Source: Clostridiales bacterium (GTDB lineage: Bacteria; Actinomycetota; Coriobacteriia; Anaerosomatales; SLCP01). Taken from it: a DNA stretch of 64,000 bases. The stretch's first letter is position 1. Every line of letters starts with the position of its first letter. The notes under the pieces are model-generated. The model searched no databases, was not told the DNA's origin, and saw only the letters and a program-made list of their open reading frames with translations. Shown here piece by piece: positions 16,741-26,511 of the stretch. The stretch lies in assembly GCA_018333995.1 (NCBI GenBank), contig JAGXSG010000028.1, positions 1 through 64,000 of the forward strand, in the 5' to 3' direction. The position numbers and the translations under genes are program-made.

Positions 16741-17970
16741 CTACCACACGTACCCTCGCTCGGCGTGCTCAGAGCGATCGCACCCGTTCTCCTCGGCATC
16801 TTCATCGACGCGCAGCCCGATAGTGGCATCGATAAGCTTGAGTATCACGGCGCTGGCGACGAACGAGAACACGATGGTCGCGCCGACACCGACCGCTTGT
16901 TCGAGTATGAGTGCGGCGCGGCCCTCCGCCAGTGTCGGAGCGAGACCTGGGGCGATGAGTGCTGTCGCGAAGACGCCGGTTAGGAGCGCGCCGACTGTCC
17001 CGCCAACACCGTGAATCCCCACGACATCGAGCGCGTCATCGAACCCGAGACGTTCTTTGAGGGAGATTCCCAGGAAACAGAGCGCGCCTGCGGCAAGGCC
17101 TATCGCCATGCCAGCCATCGGTGTGACGAACCCGGCTGCGGGCGTGATGCCGACGAGTCCCGCAACCGCACCGGACGCGGCTCCGAGTGTCGTGGGCTTG
17201 CCTCGCTTGAGCGATTCCATGGCGAGCCATCCAAGCATGCCGCAGGCGGCGGCAAGGTGCGTAGCGAGGAGAGCCGTCCCCGCGAGTTCGTTGGCGGCGA
17301 GCGCGGATCCGGCGTTGAACCCGAACCAGCCGAACCACAGCATGCCTGTGCCGAGAACGGTCATTGGGAGGTTGTGTGGTGTGAAGTCTGCACTACCGTT
17401 GCCATTGCCATTGCGCTTGCCGAGAGCGAGGGCGCCTGCGAGCGCTGCCGCCGCCGAGGCGATGTGCACGACAGTACCGCCCGCGAAGTCGAGAGCCCCC
17501 CGTTCGTAGAGCCAGCCGCCGCCCCAGACCCAATGAGCGAGCGGTGCGTAGACCACAATGCTCCACACGCCGATGAAGACGGCGTACGCACTGAACTTCA
17601 TGCGTTCGGCGAGGGCTCCTGAGATGAGCGCGGCTGTGATTACCGCGAACATTCCTTGGAAGGCGACAAAGACCGGCGTTGGAATTGTGCCGGTGACGCC
17701 ACCAATCGTGTCTGCAAGAGCGAGGTGGCCGAAGCCGCCTATAAGCGCGCCTAGCTCCCACTCGGCCGAACCGAAGGCGATTGTGTAGCCGATGAGCGCC
17801 CAGGTCACAGAGACGATGCCCATAGCGAATAGGGAGTGCATCATCGTCGAAAGCACGTTCTTGGATCGAACGAGTCCTCCATAGAACAGCGCGACCCCCG
17901 GCACCATAAAGAGTACCAACGCTGTGGACATGAGGACGAATGCGGTATCCCCGTGATCGATCGCTGTCAT
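16741..17970 (-). CDS. amtB: Ammonium transporter
   Basis: Trimeric ammonium channel of the Amt/Rh family. 409 residues with eleven hydrophobic segments from ATG 17970, which follows GGAAGGGG. Conserved features include F-Y-G-G-L-V-R near residue 30, W-G-G-G-W-L, the pore His in T-P-H-N-L region/V-V-H-I-A-S and the second pore His in V-G-I-H-G-V-G-G-T. The short C-terminal tail contacts P-II in the family. It heads the minus-strand run amtB-glnB-pduO-larE. Confidence 0.95.
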   Translation of the reverse strand: MTAIDHGDTAFVLMSTALVLFMVPGVALFYGGLVRSKNVLSTMMHSLFAMGIVSVTWALIGYTIAFGSAEWELGALIGGFGHLALADTIGGVTGTIPTPVFVAFQGMFAVITAALISGALAERMKFSAYAVFIGVWSIVVYAPLAHWVWGGGWLYERGALDFAGGTVVHIASAAAALAGALALGKRNGNGNGSADFTPHNLPMTVLGTGMLWFGWFGFNAGSALAANELAGTALLATHLAAACGMLGWLAMESLKRGKPTTLGAASGAVAGLVGITPAAGFVTPMAGMAIGLAAGALCFLGISLKERLGFDDALDVVGIHGVGGTVGALLTGVFATALIAPGLAPTLAEGRAALILEQAVGVGATIVFSFVASAVILKLIDATIGLRVDEDAEENGCDRSEHAERGYVW

Positions 17971-18238
17971 GTGGCCCCTTCCAATCCTTGTCGCGCGCAT
18001 CCGGCCGAAAGTGGCGGTCAACTGAATGCGACATCCCTAAGCGTTGAGGAGAGGCTATGGGAGTAAGGTTTCTCGGGTGTTTCCCGTCGATGTCCGAGGC
18101 GTGAAACTTGGGAGAGAGTCGGCTATGCTGTCGCAATGGTCACAAGCTCCGGAATGTAGCCCCTTCGGACAATCCCGTGCCCGATGCCCTCGCGGGTCAG
18201 GGCGCGAGTCTGGTGACCAACTCAGAAGGAGGCGATGG

Positions 18239-18823
18239 ATGAGGCACTCCCCATACAAGGTCGTGGCCGGTCCAGAAGGATTCCTGCCACCCGCCGCGGC
18301 TACGATGGGGGTCACGCTCCCTGATCCCGGTCACGCGATTTTGGAAGGGGCGTCCGTTGCTCCCGATGTCGCGATGGAAGCAATCGTGGACAAGCTACTT
18401 TCGGCTGCTAATCCGGTGTTCTTTCCCGGCCCGCTCATCCTTTGGGACTGGAAGCCAGGGGTAGCGGAGAAGGCGGTAGCGCTCAAGGCTCTTGCCGAGG
18501 CTGTCGGTGCGAAGATCATTCCAATGCCGGATTATCGCCCCAAGTACCCGATGATCGATCCGGCCGTCGAGGTCAATCCCAACCACCCAAACCTGACGAT
18601 CTGGCACAACAAGATCGACGTGTGCCTATTCATCGGCGTTCACTGCCACTACGCCAACGTGGCTCTTAAGATCATCCGGGGTGGCACAAGCTGCTACACG
18701 ATCGCTTTGTGTGCCGAGGCCGGTCATGAAGACGCGATGATCTCTCTGCGCGACGCCGGGATCGAACACCTCGGACGTCTGCGAGAGATGGTGCTCGAGT
18801 CAAAATGCGAGGTAGCTCGATGA
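18239..18823 (+). CDS. CdhB-like (CO dehydrogenase epsilon/beta-family) subunit of a 2-oxoacid oxidoreductase cluster
   Basis: 194 residues from ATG 18239, six bases after AAGGAGG. The helix-strand pattern A-I-V-D-K-L-L-S-A-A-N-P-V-F-F-P-G-P, the middle V-G-A-K-I-I-P-M-P, and I-D-V-C-L-F-I-G-V-H look like the nucleotide-binding (DHS-like) fold of the small CO dehydrogenase/acetyl-CoA synthase epsilon subunit, which in methanogens is thought to help electron transfer to FAD. It overlaps the gamma subunit gene by four bases, and the alpha and beta subunits follow, so it is a fourth component of this enzyme. There is no CODH gene nearby. The cluster has no ferredoxin-like delta subunit, so this protein may take its place; that is inference. 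The family assignment is by pattern only. Confidence 0.65.
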   Translation: MRHSPYKVVAGPEGFLPPAAATMGVTLPDPGHAILEGASVAPDVAMEAIVDKLLSAANPVFFPGPLILWDWKPGVAEKAVALKALAEAVGAKIIPMPDYRPKYPMIDPAVEVNPNHPNLTIWHNKIDVCLFIGVHCHYANVALKIIRGGTSCYTIALCAEAGHEDAMISLRDAGIEHLGRLREMVLESKCEVAR

Positions 18824-19521
18824 GCACGATCAGCCGGACCTCCATACGCATGTCTGGGCTCGGCGGGCAGGGGGTCGTCACCGCGGCGCACATCCTGGGC
18901 GGAGCGGCGAACAGAGATGGTTTGGAAAGTGTGGTCAACCCCTTCTTTGGAGCAGAGAAACGCCTGGCGCCGGCGGAAAGTTACGTCCGGATCTCCACCG
19001 AGAGGATCTTCGAAAAAGGTGAGGTGCTTCGTCCGGACATCATCATGATCTTCCATCCGCACGTGATAACGATGGGCAAGTGCTACACCATGCCTTTTTT
19101 CGACGGCTTGCAGGAGAACGGTGTCCTGCTGATCAATTCGGAAGAACCGCTTGCGCTGCCTAAGGAGGATCTCGAGCGCCTGAGCCGCTTGGGAGCGAAG
19201 CTGTACTACGTGCCAGCAACCACGCTTGCGATGCAGGTCACGGGGTCGGAGTTGTCAACCAATATCGCCATGCTCGGTGGTGTGTACGGAGTCCGGAACC
19301 TGACTTCGACAGAAGCGCTGAGAGAGTCCATGTCGGAGCGATTTGGCGGTGGCAGATTTGTCGCGTCAGGCACCACCGCCGCGCTTGATGAGGCGGTCAG
19401 GAGCAAGTTCGCTAAGGTCAGCCAGATGATCGAGAAGAATATGGAGCTGATTGAGGCTGCTGGATCAGCGGTCTGGGAGTGCCGTGTCGCGGATCAGGAG
19501 GATAGCCTTGCGCACTTGTGA
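18820..19521 (+). CDS. 2-oxoacid:ferredoxin oxidoreductase gamma subunit
   Basis: Catalytic-domain gamma subunit of the pyruvate/2-oxoacid:ferredoxin oxidoreductase superfamily. It begins with the hallmark G-L-G-G-Q-G-V-V-T-A-A and carries Y-V-R-I-S and N-S-E-E-P-L as in the family. ATG 18820 overlaps the CdhB-like gene (ATGA) and follows GAGGT by six bases. 233 residues is slightly longer than typical gamma subunits (about 190), with a helical C-terminal tail. Its end overlaps the alpha gene by 14 bases. Confidence 0.88.
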   Translation: MSTISRTSIRMSGLGGQGVVTAAHILGGAANRDGLESVVNPFFGAEKRLAPAESYVRISTERIFEKGEVLRPDIIMIFHPHVITMGKCYTMPFFDGLQENGVLLINSEEPLALPKEDLERLSRLGAKLYYVPATTLAMQVTGSELSTNIAMLGGVYGVRNLTSTEALRESMSERFGGGRFVASGTTAALDEAVRSKFAKVSQMIEKNMELIEAAGSAVWECRVADQEDSLAHL

Positions 19522-20680
19522 TCATGGACACAGCAACCCTGTTCAGTGCCTGTTGTGCGGCCCGCGAGAAGCAGGGTTCATCACCGGAAGCGAGGCCGTG
19601 GCAGAGGCGGTCAAGCGCGCGTCGGTTGACATGGCGATCGCGTATCCGATCACGCCACAGTCGGAGAGTATGCATCTTGTGGGAGAACTGTTTGCACAGG
19701 GCTACATCAAGGACTACTACCGGGCGGAAAATGAGTTTGCGGTCATGGCCGCGGTCCACGGCGCGGCTTTGGGCGGCGGGAGGGTGTTCACCGCCACGAG
19801 CGGACCAGGCACCCTGCGGGCCATGGAGATGTTCCCGGTATGGGCTGGCGCCAGGCAGCCGATCGTCTGCGCGTTCATGTGTCGCGGCGTCTCACTTCCC
19901 CCGTCGATCCAACCCGAGAACATCGAGATGGGGATGTTGCTCGACACGGGCATGCTCATGTTTCACGCGGAGAACGGACAAGACCTCTTCGACATGATCT
20001 TGCAGGCGTATCTAGTCGCCGAGCAGCCCGAGGTCCACCTGCCCGCGGGTGTCTTTGTCGACGGCTTTTTCGTCACCCACACCAAAGAAGAAGTCCTCCT
20101 CCCCGCGGAGGAGTGTACGCTCGCGCCGTACGATCCTGGGTGCTCACCTGTGCCGGTGTTCGACATGGAGACCCCGCCGATGCGCATCACTCGCGACCCG
20201 TTGCTAAACAAGAGTAACTTCATCAGTGGCTCGGCTAATGCCAGCTGGCATCAGGAGGTGTTAGCGGCCGCCGAGCGGGCCCGTAAGCATATCGACAGGT
20301 ACATGGGAGGATTGATCGACGTCGAGAATCCGGATGCCAGTGTGCTCATCGTCGCCTCCGGCACCGCCGTGTCCCAGTCTCGCGAAGCGCTACGCCTGCT
20401 GCGGGATGATGGGATTGACGCGGGGCTCATCAAGGTCAAGTCGATACGGCCCTTCCCCGCGGAGGAGTTGACGGAGGCTACCGAGCGGGCTGAGATCATC
20501 GTCGTGCCCGAGTTCAACGCCGGTGGCTGGCTAGCAAGGGAGGTCAAGTCGACTCTCGATCGCAACCGCCGTGTCGTTGCGGGGCCGCGCGTCTTCGGAG
20601 GCATGAGCATGCCGCCGTGGCTGATTGTCGATGAAGTGAAAGCGGCCATGGCGGGCACAACGCCCGAGAGAAGAGCTTAG
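19508..20680 (+). CDS. 2-oxoacid:ferredoxin oxidoreductase alpha subunit with Cys/His-rich N-terminus
   Basis: Alpha subunit with the pyrimidine-binding and transketolase C-terminal domains. Y-P-I-T-P-Q-S-E-S and the E-N-E-F-A-V-M-A-A-V-H-G-A motif bind TPP and CoA-side elements; T-S-G-P-G-T follows, and S-I-R-P-F-P lies in the C-terminal domain. I chose TTG 19508 because AGGAGG (19496-19501) is exactly six bases upstream; no ATG or GTG with a binding site exists. With this start the protein opens with Cys4, His6, His8, Cys14 and Cys17, a zinc-ribbon-like cluster I do not know from other alpha subunits. 390 residues. Substrate unknown; pyruvate, 2-ketoisovalerate, aryl-2-oxoacids and oxalate are all used by relatives. 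Confidence 0.85.
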   Translation: MRTCDHGHSNPVQCLLCGPREAGFITGSEAVAEAVKRASVDMAIAYPITPQSESMHLVGELFAQGYIKDYYRAENEFAVMAAVHGAALGGGRVFTATSGPGTLRAMEMFPVWAGARQPIVCAFMCRGVSLPPSIQPENIEMGMLLDTGMLMFHAENGQDLFDMILQAYLVAEQPEVHLPAGVFVDGFFVTHTKEEVLLPAEECTLAPYDPGCSPVPVFDMETPPMRITRDPLLNKSNFISGSANASWHQEVLAAAERARKHIDRYMGGLIDVENPDASVLIVASGTAVSQSREALRLLRDDGIDAGLIKVKSIRPFPAEELTEATERAEIIVVPEFNAGGWLAREVKSTLDRNRRVVAGPRVFGGMSMPPWLIVDEVKAAMAGTTPERRA

Positions 20681-20682
20681 GC

Positions 20683-21528
20683 ATGTCGAAGAAGATCATC
20701 ACCCCCGTTCCGGTCCTCGCCGATATCCTTCCCGCTGAGTACCGTGACCTGGTCGAGGACGGTCCGCACGGAAGGTCTCTCGGAGTCAAAGATCTCGGCA
20801 CGTTCAAAGAGCTGACCGAGGAACACCCCCACTGCGCCGGTTGCGGCGTTTCACTCGGCGTGCGTCTGGCGGTCGCCTCGCTGCCCTCGCCGGAGGATAC
20901 GCTCGTGGTTGGAACGCCCGGTTGCTCGTTCTTTTCGCTGGCGCAAACCGCGCTGAACTACTCGAACACCGCATTTGGCAATCAGAACGCCGTTGCGTCC
21001 GGACTCAAGCGGATGCTCCAGATTCGCTATCCGTCACACGCGAAAGATGTGGTGGTGATGGTAGGTGACGGCGGCATCGCCGACATAGGGCTGGATATGA
21101 CGCTGCACTCTTGGTTTCGGGGTGAGAAGATAACCACCGTCATGCTCGACAACGAGGTGTACGGTAACACTGGCGGACAAGAGAGCGGCATGTCTCCGCA
21201 GGGTCAGGTGTTTCACATGGCGCCCAAGGGCAAGCGCTTCGCCAAGATTCCCGTGTTCGAGATCGCGAAGACCTCGGGTTGCGCCTACGTGGCCAAGGTG
21301 ACGGTAGCCAGTCCTCGACGGCTCGGCGATGTTGTTCGCAGAGCCGTGCTCGTCGCGCGGGAGATCGGGCCCACCTACGTGCAGATTTACACGCCTTGCC
21401 CCACTAACCTGAAGTTTTCGCCCGCCGACACTATCACGGTGGCGAAGAAAGCCCAGGAGGGCGCGTACGCATTCGAAGAGTTCATGACCGAGGAAGCTGC
21501 GGAGCTGCTGAACATCGAACATCGCTGA
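20683..21528 (+). CDS. 2-oxoacid:ferredoxin oxidoreductase beta subunit (TPP-binding)
   Basis: Holds TPP and a [4Fe-4S] cluster. C-A-G-C near residue 50, G-C-S near residue 85 and S-G-C near residue 205 are the likely cluster ligands. The TPP-Mg motif is G-D-G-G-I-A-D-I-G followed by N-E-V-Y-G-N-T-G-G-Q. 281 residues. The order CdhB-like, gamma, alpha, beta with start/stop overlaps shows one operon. The usual ferredoxin-like delta subunit with two [4Fe-4S] clusters is absent both as a gene and as a fused domain, so electron exit must use the beta cluster directly or another protein. Confidence 0.92.
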   Translation: MSKKIITPVPVLADILPAEYRDLVEDGPHGRSLGVKDLGTFKELTEEHPHCAGCGVSLGVRLAVASLPSPEDTLVVGTPGCSFFSLAQTALNYSNTAFGNQNAVASGLKRMLQIRYPSHAKDVVVMVGDGGIADIGLDMTLHSWFRGEKITTVMLDNEVYGNTGGQESGMSPQGQVFHMAPKGKRFAKIPVFEIAKTSGCAYVAKVTVASPRRLGDVVRRAVLVAREIGPTYVQIYTPCPTNLKFSPADTITVAKKAQEGAYAFEEFMTEEAAELLNIEHR

Positions 21529-21546
21529 CACTGGAGCCGTATCCTC

Positions 21547-22443
21547 GTGAATCGTTTGATCGACACTGGGTTCCCGGTGCCGCTGCCGGGTTCATCCGAG
21601 CCTTCGGCGTACCGCGGCACCCGCGTCGCGCTCCTTACTCAGCACGGCAAGGAGCGAGTGATTGCGCCGGTGCTCGCGTCAGCGCTTCACTGTCACATTG
21701 AGCTGGTCGAAGGGTTTGACACTGACCGGCTCGGCACATTTACGAGGGATGTTCCTCGTGACGGCACGCAAATCGAAGCCGCTCGCAAGAAGGCGCGTAT
21801 CGGCATGGAGCTTTCCGGGATGAGCCACGGACTTGCCAGCGAAGGCAGTTTCGGTCCGGACCCATTCACGGGGCTGCTTCCCTGGAACACGGAGGTCATC
21901 GTCTTTCTCGATGACGTTCTCGGGATCGAGGTCATAGGCAGCGCTCGAGGTCATGCTGTCAGCGCCCACCGGGTAGTCGTGGGCTGGGAGGAGATCGAGG
22001 CGTTTGCCCGCAGCGTGGATTTCCCCGCCCATCAGCTCGTGGTGAGGCCGGAGGACTCGGAGGATCCGCGTATCCTGAAAGGAGTAACGGACTGGGCGGC
22101 GCTCAAAGCGGGACATTCTTGGGCGGCCCGGCTGTCCGCTGACGGACGAGTGTTCGTCGAGGTAGACCTTCGGGCGCACGCTAACCCGACACGCATGGCT
22201 GTTATTCGCAGTGCCGCCGAAGACTTGGCTGCGCGGCTCGTCTCTGTCTGCCCTGAGTGCGGCGCACCGGGTTTTGGGACGGTTGAGCGCGTAGCTGGGC
22301 TTCCGTGCAGTGAATGCGGTGCGCCAACGCGCGAGACCAAGGCCGAGGTGTGGGCGTGCGTGAGGTGCGCGCATCGGATAGTCCGCGATCGGCCCGGCCA
22401 CTCGTACGCCGATGCGGGTGTTTGCGATCACTGCAACCCGTAA
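21547..22443 (+). CDS. DUF6671-like zinc-ribbon protein
   Basis: 298 residues from GTG 21547. The start of the conserved region, V-A-L-L-T-Q-H-G-K-E-R-V-I, resembles proteins I recall as DUF6671; the remainder includes a G-S-F-G-P-D-P segment and a C-terminal double zinc ribbon with C-P-E-C, C-S-E-C, C-V-R-C and C-D-H-C. No catalytic role is known to me. It lies 18 bases after the oxidoreductase beta gene and may be in the same transcript, though related proteins are also found elsewhere in genomes as stand-alone genes. Confidence 0.7.
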   Translation: MNRLIDTGFPVPLPGSSEPSAYRGTRVALLTQHGKERVIAPVLASALHCHIELVEGFDTDRLGTFTRDVPRDGTQIEAARKKARIGMELSGMSHGLASEGSFGPDPFTGLLPWNTEVIVFLDDVLGIEVIGSARGHAVSAHRVVVGWEEIEAFARSVDFPAHQLVVRPEDSEDPRILKGVTDWAALKAGHSWAARLSADGRVFVEVDLRAHANPTRMAVIRSAAEDLAARLVSVCPECGAPGFGTVERVAGLPCSECGAPTRETKAEVWACVRCAHRIVRDRPGHSYADAGVCDHCNP

Positions 22444-22511
22444 GCCGCGGTCTGGCTTCGGAAGTCTTCAATCCTTCATTGGAAATGCCGATGTTTTAGG
22501 GTAAGGCGTTG

Positions 22512-23561
22512 ATGAGGGCGATGCCTGTCGCCGTGCCAAGGGGCCTCCAAATGATGCGACACATGGTGGATACGCCAATGGGAAGGAAGCGGGCTCAACG
22601 CGCAACGCGTTGGTGCACGTTGGCGTTCACCGCGATCACTCTTCTGGGGGTCGCGCTGCTGTTCTCGGATTCGGCGCACGCGCACGAACCCTCCGTCAAA
22701 CCCGCTACGGCGTCCTCGTCGCTTACCTTACGGCCGTCGATTGATGGCGGTCGCATGGTCTACGTGTCGAGCGAGGGCTCATTTAGCAGTATCTGGGTGA
22801 GAGATCTTGCTTCAGGTGCTTCGCGCAGGTTGTCAGGTTCGTGGAGTTCACACGCACCTGACATTCATGCAGACCGCGTTGTGTGGGAGGAGCTGCGTGA
22901 AAAAGGCAGCGTGATTGTGTTGCACGATATGGAGACAGGGGCAAGCGAGCCGATCTCTGCCGGTCCGCACGACCACGCGCCCGTCGTTTGGGGCGATCGC
23001 GTGGTCTGGACTCGGGAGTACGGCACGTACGGTGAGTTGATCGAGTACAGTATTCGAAGCGGCGCGATTGCGCCTCGCGTGACCGTCGAAATGGGTACCA
23101 CCTCGGACTTGCGCGAAGACACACTCATCTACGCGTCAAGCGGCACGATGGAACGGCTCGATCTGGCGAGCGGAAGACGCTCCCGTCTGCCGGGGGCGTT
23201 GCAGGGCGCCGAGTGGCCCTCAATCTACGGGAACATGGTAGCGTACGCCACATGGGAGCACGGATTGAGTCAAGTGCACGTCTTGGACACGGTGACTGGC
23301 GTTTCGCATCCAATCGTATACGGCCTGTCGTGCGCGTACGCTCCGGCGCTCTCTCATGAGCTGATCGCCTGGGAGTCGTACGGCCCTGGAGCACGGGTCG
23401 AGGTTAGAGTCTCCCACCTGCCGACCTCGTTCAAGCAGGTGAGTGAGGACGCGTTCGCTCCCTCGGCACGCGGCGCCGCCGCGATGATTGAAAGCATTGC
23501 ATGCGTCGCGCGGATGCTTGGCTCGATGCCCGCCGGGATGATAGCCCGCATCTTCGGGTGA
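22512..23561 (+). CDS. Exported TolB-like beta-propeller protein
   Basis: A signal peptide with positively charged R-K-R and a hydrophobic core ends in A-H-A before H-E-P (about residue 58 from this start), so the protein is secreted. The mature part has several repeats of about 45 residues with the pattern V-V-W-x-x-x, L-x-D-x-x-(T/S)-G-x-x-x-x-(I/L), typical of TolB/WD40-like propellers. There is no catalytic motif. TTG 22509, ATG 22512 and later ATGs up to 22578 are all possible starts; the later ones would give a more usual signal-peptide length. The function is probably binding or scaffolding at the cell surface, which is inference. Confidence 0.7.
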   Translation: MRAMPVAVPRGLQMMRHMVDTPMGRKRAQRATRWCTLAFTAITLLGVALLFSDSAHAHEPSVKPATASSSLTLRPSIDGGRMVYVSSEGSFSSIWVRDLASGASRRLSGSWSSHAPDIHADRVVWEELREKGSVIVLHDMETGASEPISAGPHDHAPVVWGDRVVWTREYGTYGELIEYSIRSGAIAPRVTVEMGTTSDLREDTLIYASSGTMERLDLASGRRSRLPGALQGAEWPSIYGNMVAYATWEHGLSQVHVLDTVTGVSHPIVYGLSCAYAPALSHELIAWESYGPGARVEVRVSHLPTSFKQVSEDAFAPSARGAAAMIESIACVARMLGSMPAGMIARIFG

Positions 23562-23640
23562 GCGCGCGTTCGTTGGTGTGGCGGGGTAGAATAGAGACTT
23601 GCCCGGATTCCCCTCTTCCGCGTAAGGCAGGTCGCACTCC

Positions 23641-26511
23641 GTGTCACTCGAATCGATCTCAATCCGAGGCGCCCGCGAGCACAACCTCAAAGGCTTCGAC
23701 CTCGACATCCCGCGCGACAAACTGATCGTCATCACCGGACTCTCGGGTTCCGGCAAGTCCTCGCTCGCCTTTGACACGATATACGCCGAGGGACAGCGTC
23801 GATACGTAGAGTCCCTCTCGGCGTATGCGAGACAGTTCCTCGGGCAGATGAACAAGCCAGACGTGGAGAACATCGAGGGGTTGTCGCCAGCCGTTTCGAT
23901 CGACCAGAAGACAACCAGCAAAAACCCGCGCTCGACCGTGGGAACGGTTACAGAGATCTACGACTACCTGCGCTTGCTCTACGCGCGGGTGGGTATCCCG
24001 CACTGCCCGATCTGTGGTCGCCCGATCGAACGGCAGACCTCGGACCAGATCGTGGACCGCATCCAGGAACTTGAAGATGGCACGAAGTTTCAGGTGCTTG
24101 CACCGGTCATCAAGGGACGCAAAGGCGAGCACGGCAAGCTCTTTGAGGAGTTGAGGCGCGAGGGATTCACGAGGGTCCGGGTCGATAGGGAGAGGCGGAC
24201 ACTCGACGAGGTGATCTCTCTCGACAAGAAGTACAAGCATGACATTGAAGTGGTGGTTGATCGTCTCGTGATGAAGGACGGCGTGCGAGGGAGGCTCGCG
24301 GACAGCGTCGAGACCGCGTTGCGCCTTGCCGGTGGTAGCGTCCTCGTTGTGGTGGAAGGGGGCGAGGAACTCTCGTTCTCGCAGGCCCTCGCGTGCCCAG
24401 TGCACGGAGTGTCAATGGCTGAGCTCGCGCCGAGGGACTTCTCATTCAACAGCCCTTACGGCGCGTGCCCTGAGTGCGCCGGTCTGGGGTCTCGGCTCGA
24501 AGTCGATGCGGATCTCGTGGTGCCCGACGGTTCGCGCTCACTAGCTCAAGGCGCGATCAAGCCGTTTTCGAGCGGTACCAACTACTACCCGCAACTCGTC
24601 GCAGCGGCGGCGAAGCACATCGGCGTGCCCACTGATGTTCCCTGGAACGATCTGCCTGAAAACGCGCGCGCTGCGCTGCTCGAGGGATTGGGCGATGAGC
24701 GTATTCGTATCGATTACTTCACGCGCGATGGGCGTGAGACGCATTGGTACTCGCGGTACGAGGGCGCGCTCGCCAGCGTCATGCGCCGCTTCGAAGAAAG
24801 CGAGAGCGAGGCGGTCAAAGAGAAGCTTGAGGAGTACATGGCGCTTACGCCGTGCAAGACGTGTCGCGGAGCGCGGCTCAGACCGGAGATACTTGCGGTG
24901 ACGTTTGGTGGACTAGATATCCACTCGGTAACGACGATGAGCGCGAAGACTTCTCTCAAATTTTTCGAGGGAGTGGAGCTTACCGAGCGCGATGAGCGCA
25001 TTGCGCGGCGCGTCATTAAAGAGATCGTCGAGCGCTTGCGTTTTCTCGTCGACGTAGGCCTCGACTACCTCACTCTCGAGCGTGCGACCGCGACACTCTC
25101 GGGGGGCGAGGCACAGCGGATACGGCTCGCGACACAGATCGGCTCGGGTCTCATGGGAGTGCTCTACATCCTTGATGAGCCTTCGATCGGGTTGCACCAG
25201 CGTGACAACGCCCGTCTCATCGCAACGATGGAGCGGTTGCGCGACCTCGGCAACACGGTCATCGTCGTCGAGCACGATGAGGAGACGATCCGAGCCGCGG
25301 ACTTTGTCATCGACATGGGTCCGGGCGCGGGTGAGCATGGCGGAGAAATCGTCTGTGTAGGCACGCCGAGCGAGGTGCTTGAGTGTCATGAGTCACTTAC
25401 GGCGGCGTACCTTTCTGGTCGCAGATCCGTCCCTGTACCGGGAAGGCGGCGCAAGCCGGGCAGGGGAGCGATCGTGTTGCGCGGAGCGGCTGCGAACAAC
25501 CTCAAAGGAGTCGACCTCGAGATACCGCTCGGCTCACTCACGCTCGTGACGGGAGTCTCCGGGTCGGGCAAATCGTCGCTTGTCACCGATACGCTGGCGC
25601 CGGCACTCGTCAACCGTGTGCACCGTGCGCGCCGCAGGACAGGCACGTTCGAGAGTATCGAAGGGCTTGAGGCGGTTGACAAGGTCGTCGACATCGATCA
25701 GTCGCCCATAGGACGCACTCCTCGCTCGAACCCAGCGACGTACACGGGCGTGTGGGACGATGTCCGGGCGCTCTTTGCGTCTACCCCAGAGTCACGTGCG
25801 CGCGGTTACGCGCCGGGACGTTTCAGTTTCAACGTCAAAGGCGGGCGGTGCGAAGCGTGTAAGGGCGACGGGCAGATCAAGATAGAGATGCACTTCCTGC
25901 CAGACGTGTATGTGCCGTGCGAGGTCTGCAAAGGCGCACGCTACAACCGCGAAACGCTACAGGTGACCTATCGCGGCAAGACGGTGACCGAAGTGCTCGA
26001 CATGACGGTCGAAGAGGCGCTCCACTTCTTCGAGAACATCCCGCCGATCAAGCGAAAATTGCAGACGCTCTACGATGTGGGTCTTGGCTATCTGCGGCTC
26101 GGCCAGCCCGCGACCACGCTATCTGGCGGAGAGGCGCAGCGGGTCAAACTCGCGAGTGAGCTCCAGCGCCGTTCGACAGGGCGGACGTTTTACATTCTCG
26201 ATGAGCCCACGACGGGCTTGCACTTCGATGATGTCAGGCAGCTGCTCAACGTGTTGCAACGCCTCGTGGAGGGTGGCAACACCGTCCTCGTCATCGAGCA
26301 TAACCTCGACGTTATCAAGAGCGCCGACTATGTGATCGACCTCGGCCCCGAGGGCGGAGACGCGGGAGGCGAGATCGTTGTGGCGGGCACGCCCGAGGAA
26401 ATCGCCGCGTGCGCTGGGTCGCACACGGGCCGTTTCCTTGCGCCGGTGCTTGCGGGCGGCCCAGCGACAGTGATGCCGGAGAGAGGCGATGGTGGCGCGA
26501 AGGGTGCGTGA
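23641..26511 (+). CDS. uvrA: Excinuclease ABC subunit A
   Basis: Damage-recognition ATPase of nucleotide excision repair. Two ABC ATPase modules are present: Walker [10 protein letters not shown] near residue 32 and G-V-S-G-S-G-K-S-S near residue 640; signature L-S-G-G-E-A-Q-R-I and L-S-G-G-E-A-Q-R-V; and Walker B I-L-D-E-P in both. Zinc modules show C-P-I-C, C-P-E-C, C-E-A-C and C-E-V-C. GTG 23641 begins right at the conserved [11 protein letters not shown]. 956 residues, full length. TAGAAT at 23587-23592 may be its -10; I see no clear LexA box. The next gene overlaps its end. Confidence 0.97.
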   Translation: MSLESISIRGAREHNLKGFDLDIPRDKLIVITGLSGSGKSSLAFDTIYAEGQRRYVESLSAYARQFLGQMNKPDVENIEGLSPAVSIDQKTTSKNPRSTVGTVTEIYDYLRLLYARVGIPHCPICGRPIERQTSDQIVDRIQELEDGTKFQVLAPVIKGRKGEHGKLFEELRREGFTRVRVDRERRTLDEVISLDKKYKHDIEVVVDRLVMKDGVRGRLADSVETALRLAGGSVLVVVEGGEELSFSQALACPVHGVSMAELAPRDFSFNSPYGACPECAGLGSRLEVDADLVVPDGSRSLAQGAIKPFSSGTNYYPQLVAAAAKHIGVPTDVPWNDLPENARAALLEGLGDERIRIDYFTRDGRETHWYSRYEGALASVMRRFEESESEAVKEKLEEYMALTPCKTCRGARLRPEILAVTFGGLDIHSVTTMSAKTSLKFFEGVELTERDERIARRVIKEIVERLRFLVDVGLDYLTLERATATLSGGEAQRIRLATQIGSGLMGVLYILDEPSIGLHQRDNARLIATMERLRDLGNTVIVVEHDEETIRAADFVIDMGPGAGEHGGEIVCVGTPSEVLECHESLTAAYLSGRRSVPVPGRRRKPGRGAIVLRGAAANNLKGVDLEIPLGSLTLVTGVSGSGKSSLVTDTLAPALVNRVHRARRRTGTFESIEGLEAVDKVVDIDQSPIGRTPRSNPATYTGVWDDVRALFASTPESRARGYAPGRFSFNVKGGRCEACKGDGQIKIEMHFLPDVYVPCEVCKGARYNRETLQVTYRGKTVTEVLDMTVEEALHFFENIPPIKRKLQTLYDVGLGYLRLGQPATTLSGGEAQRVKLASELQRRSTGRTFYILDEPTTGLHFDDVRQLLNVLQRLVEGGNTVLVIEHNLDVIKSADYVIDLGPEGGDAGGEIVVAGTPEEIAACAGSHTGRFLAPVLAGGPATVMPERGDGGAKGA

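Noticed and set aside
18101-18129. GTGAAA-N17-TATGCT as promoter of the oxidoreductase operon.
   Set aside because: Both hexamers are only 4/6 matches; the 217-base gap between amtB and this operon shows nothing clearer.
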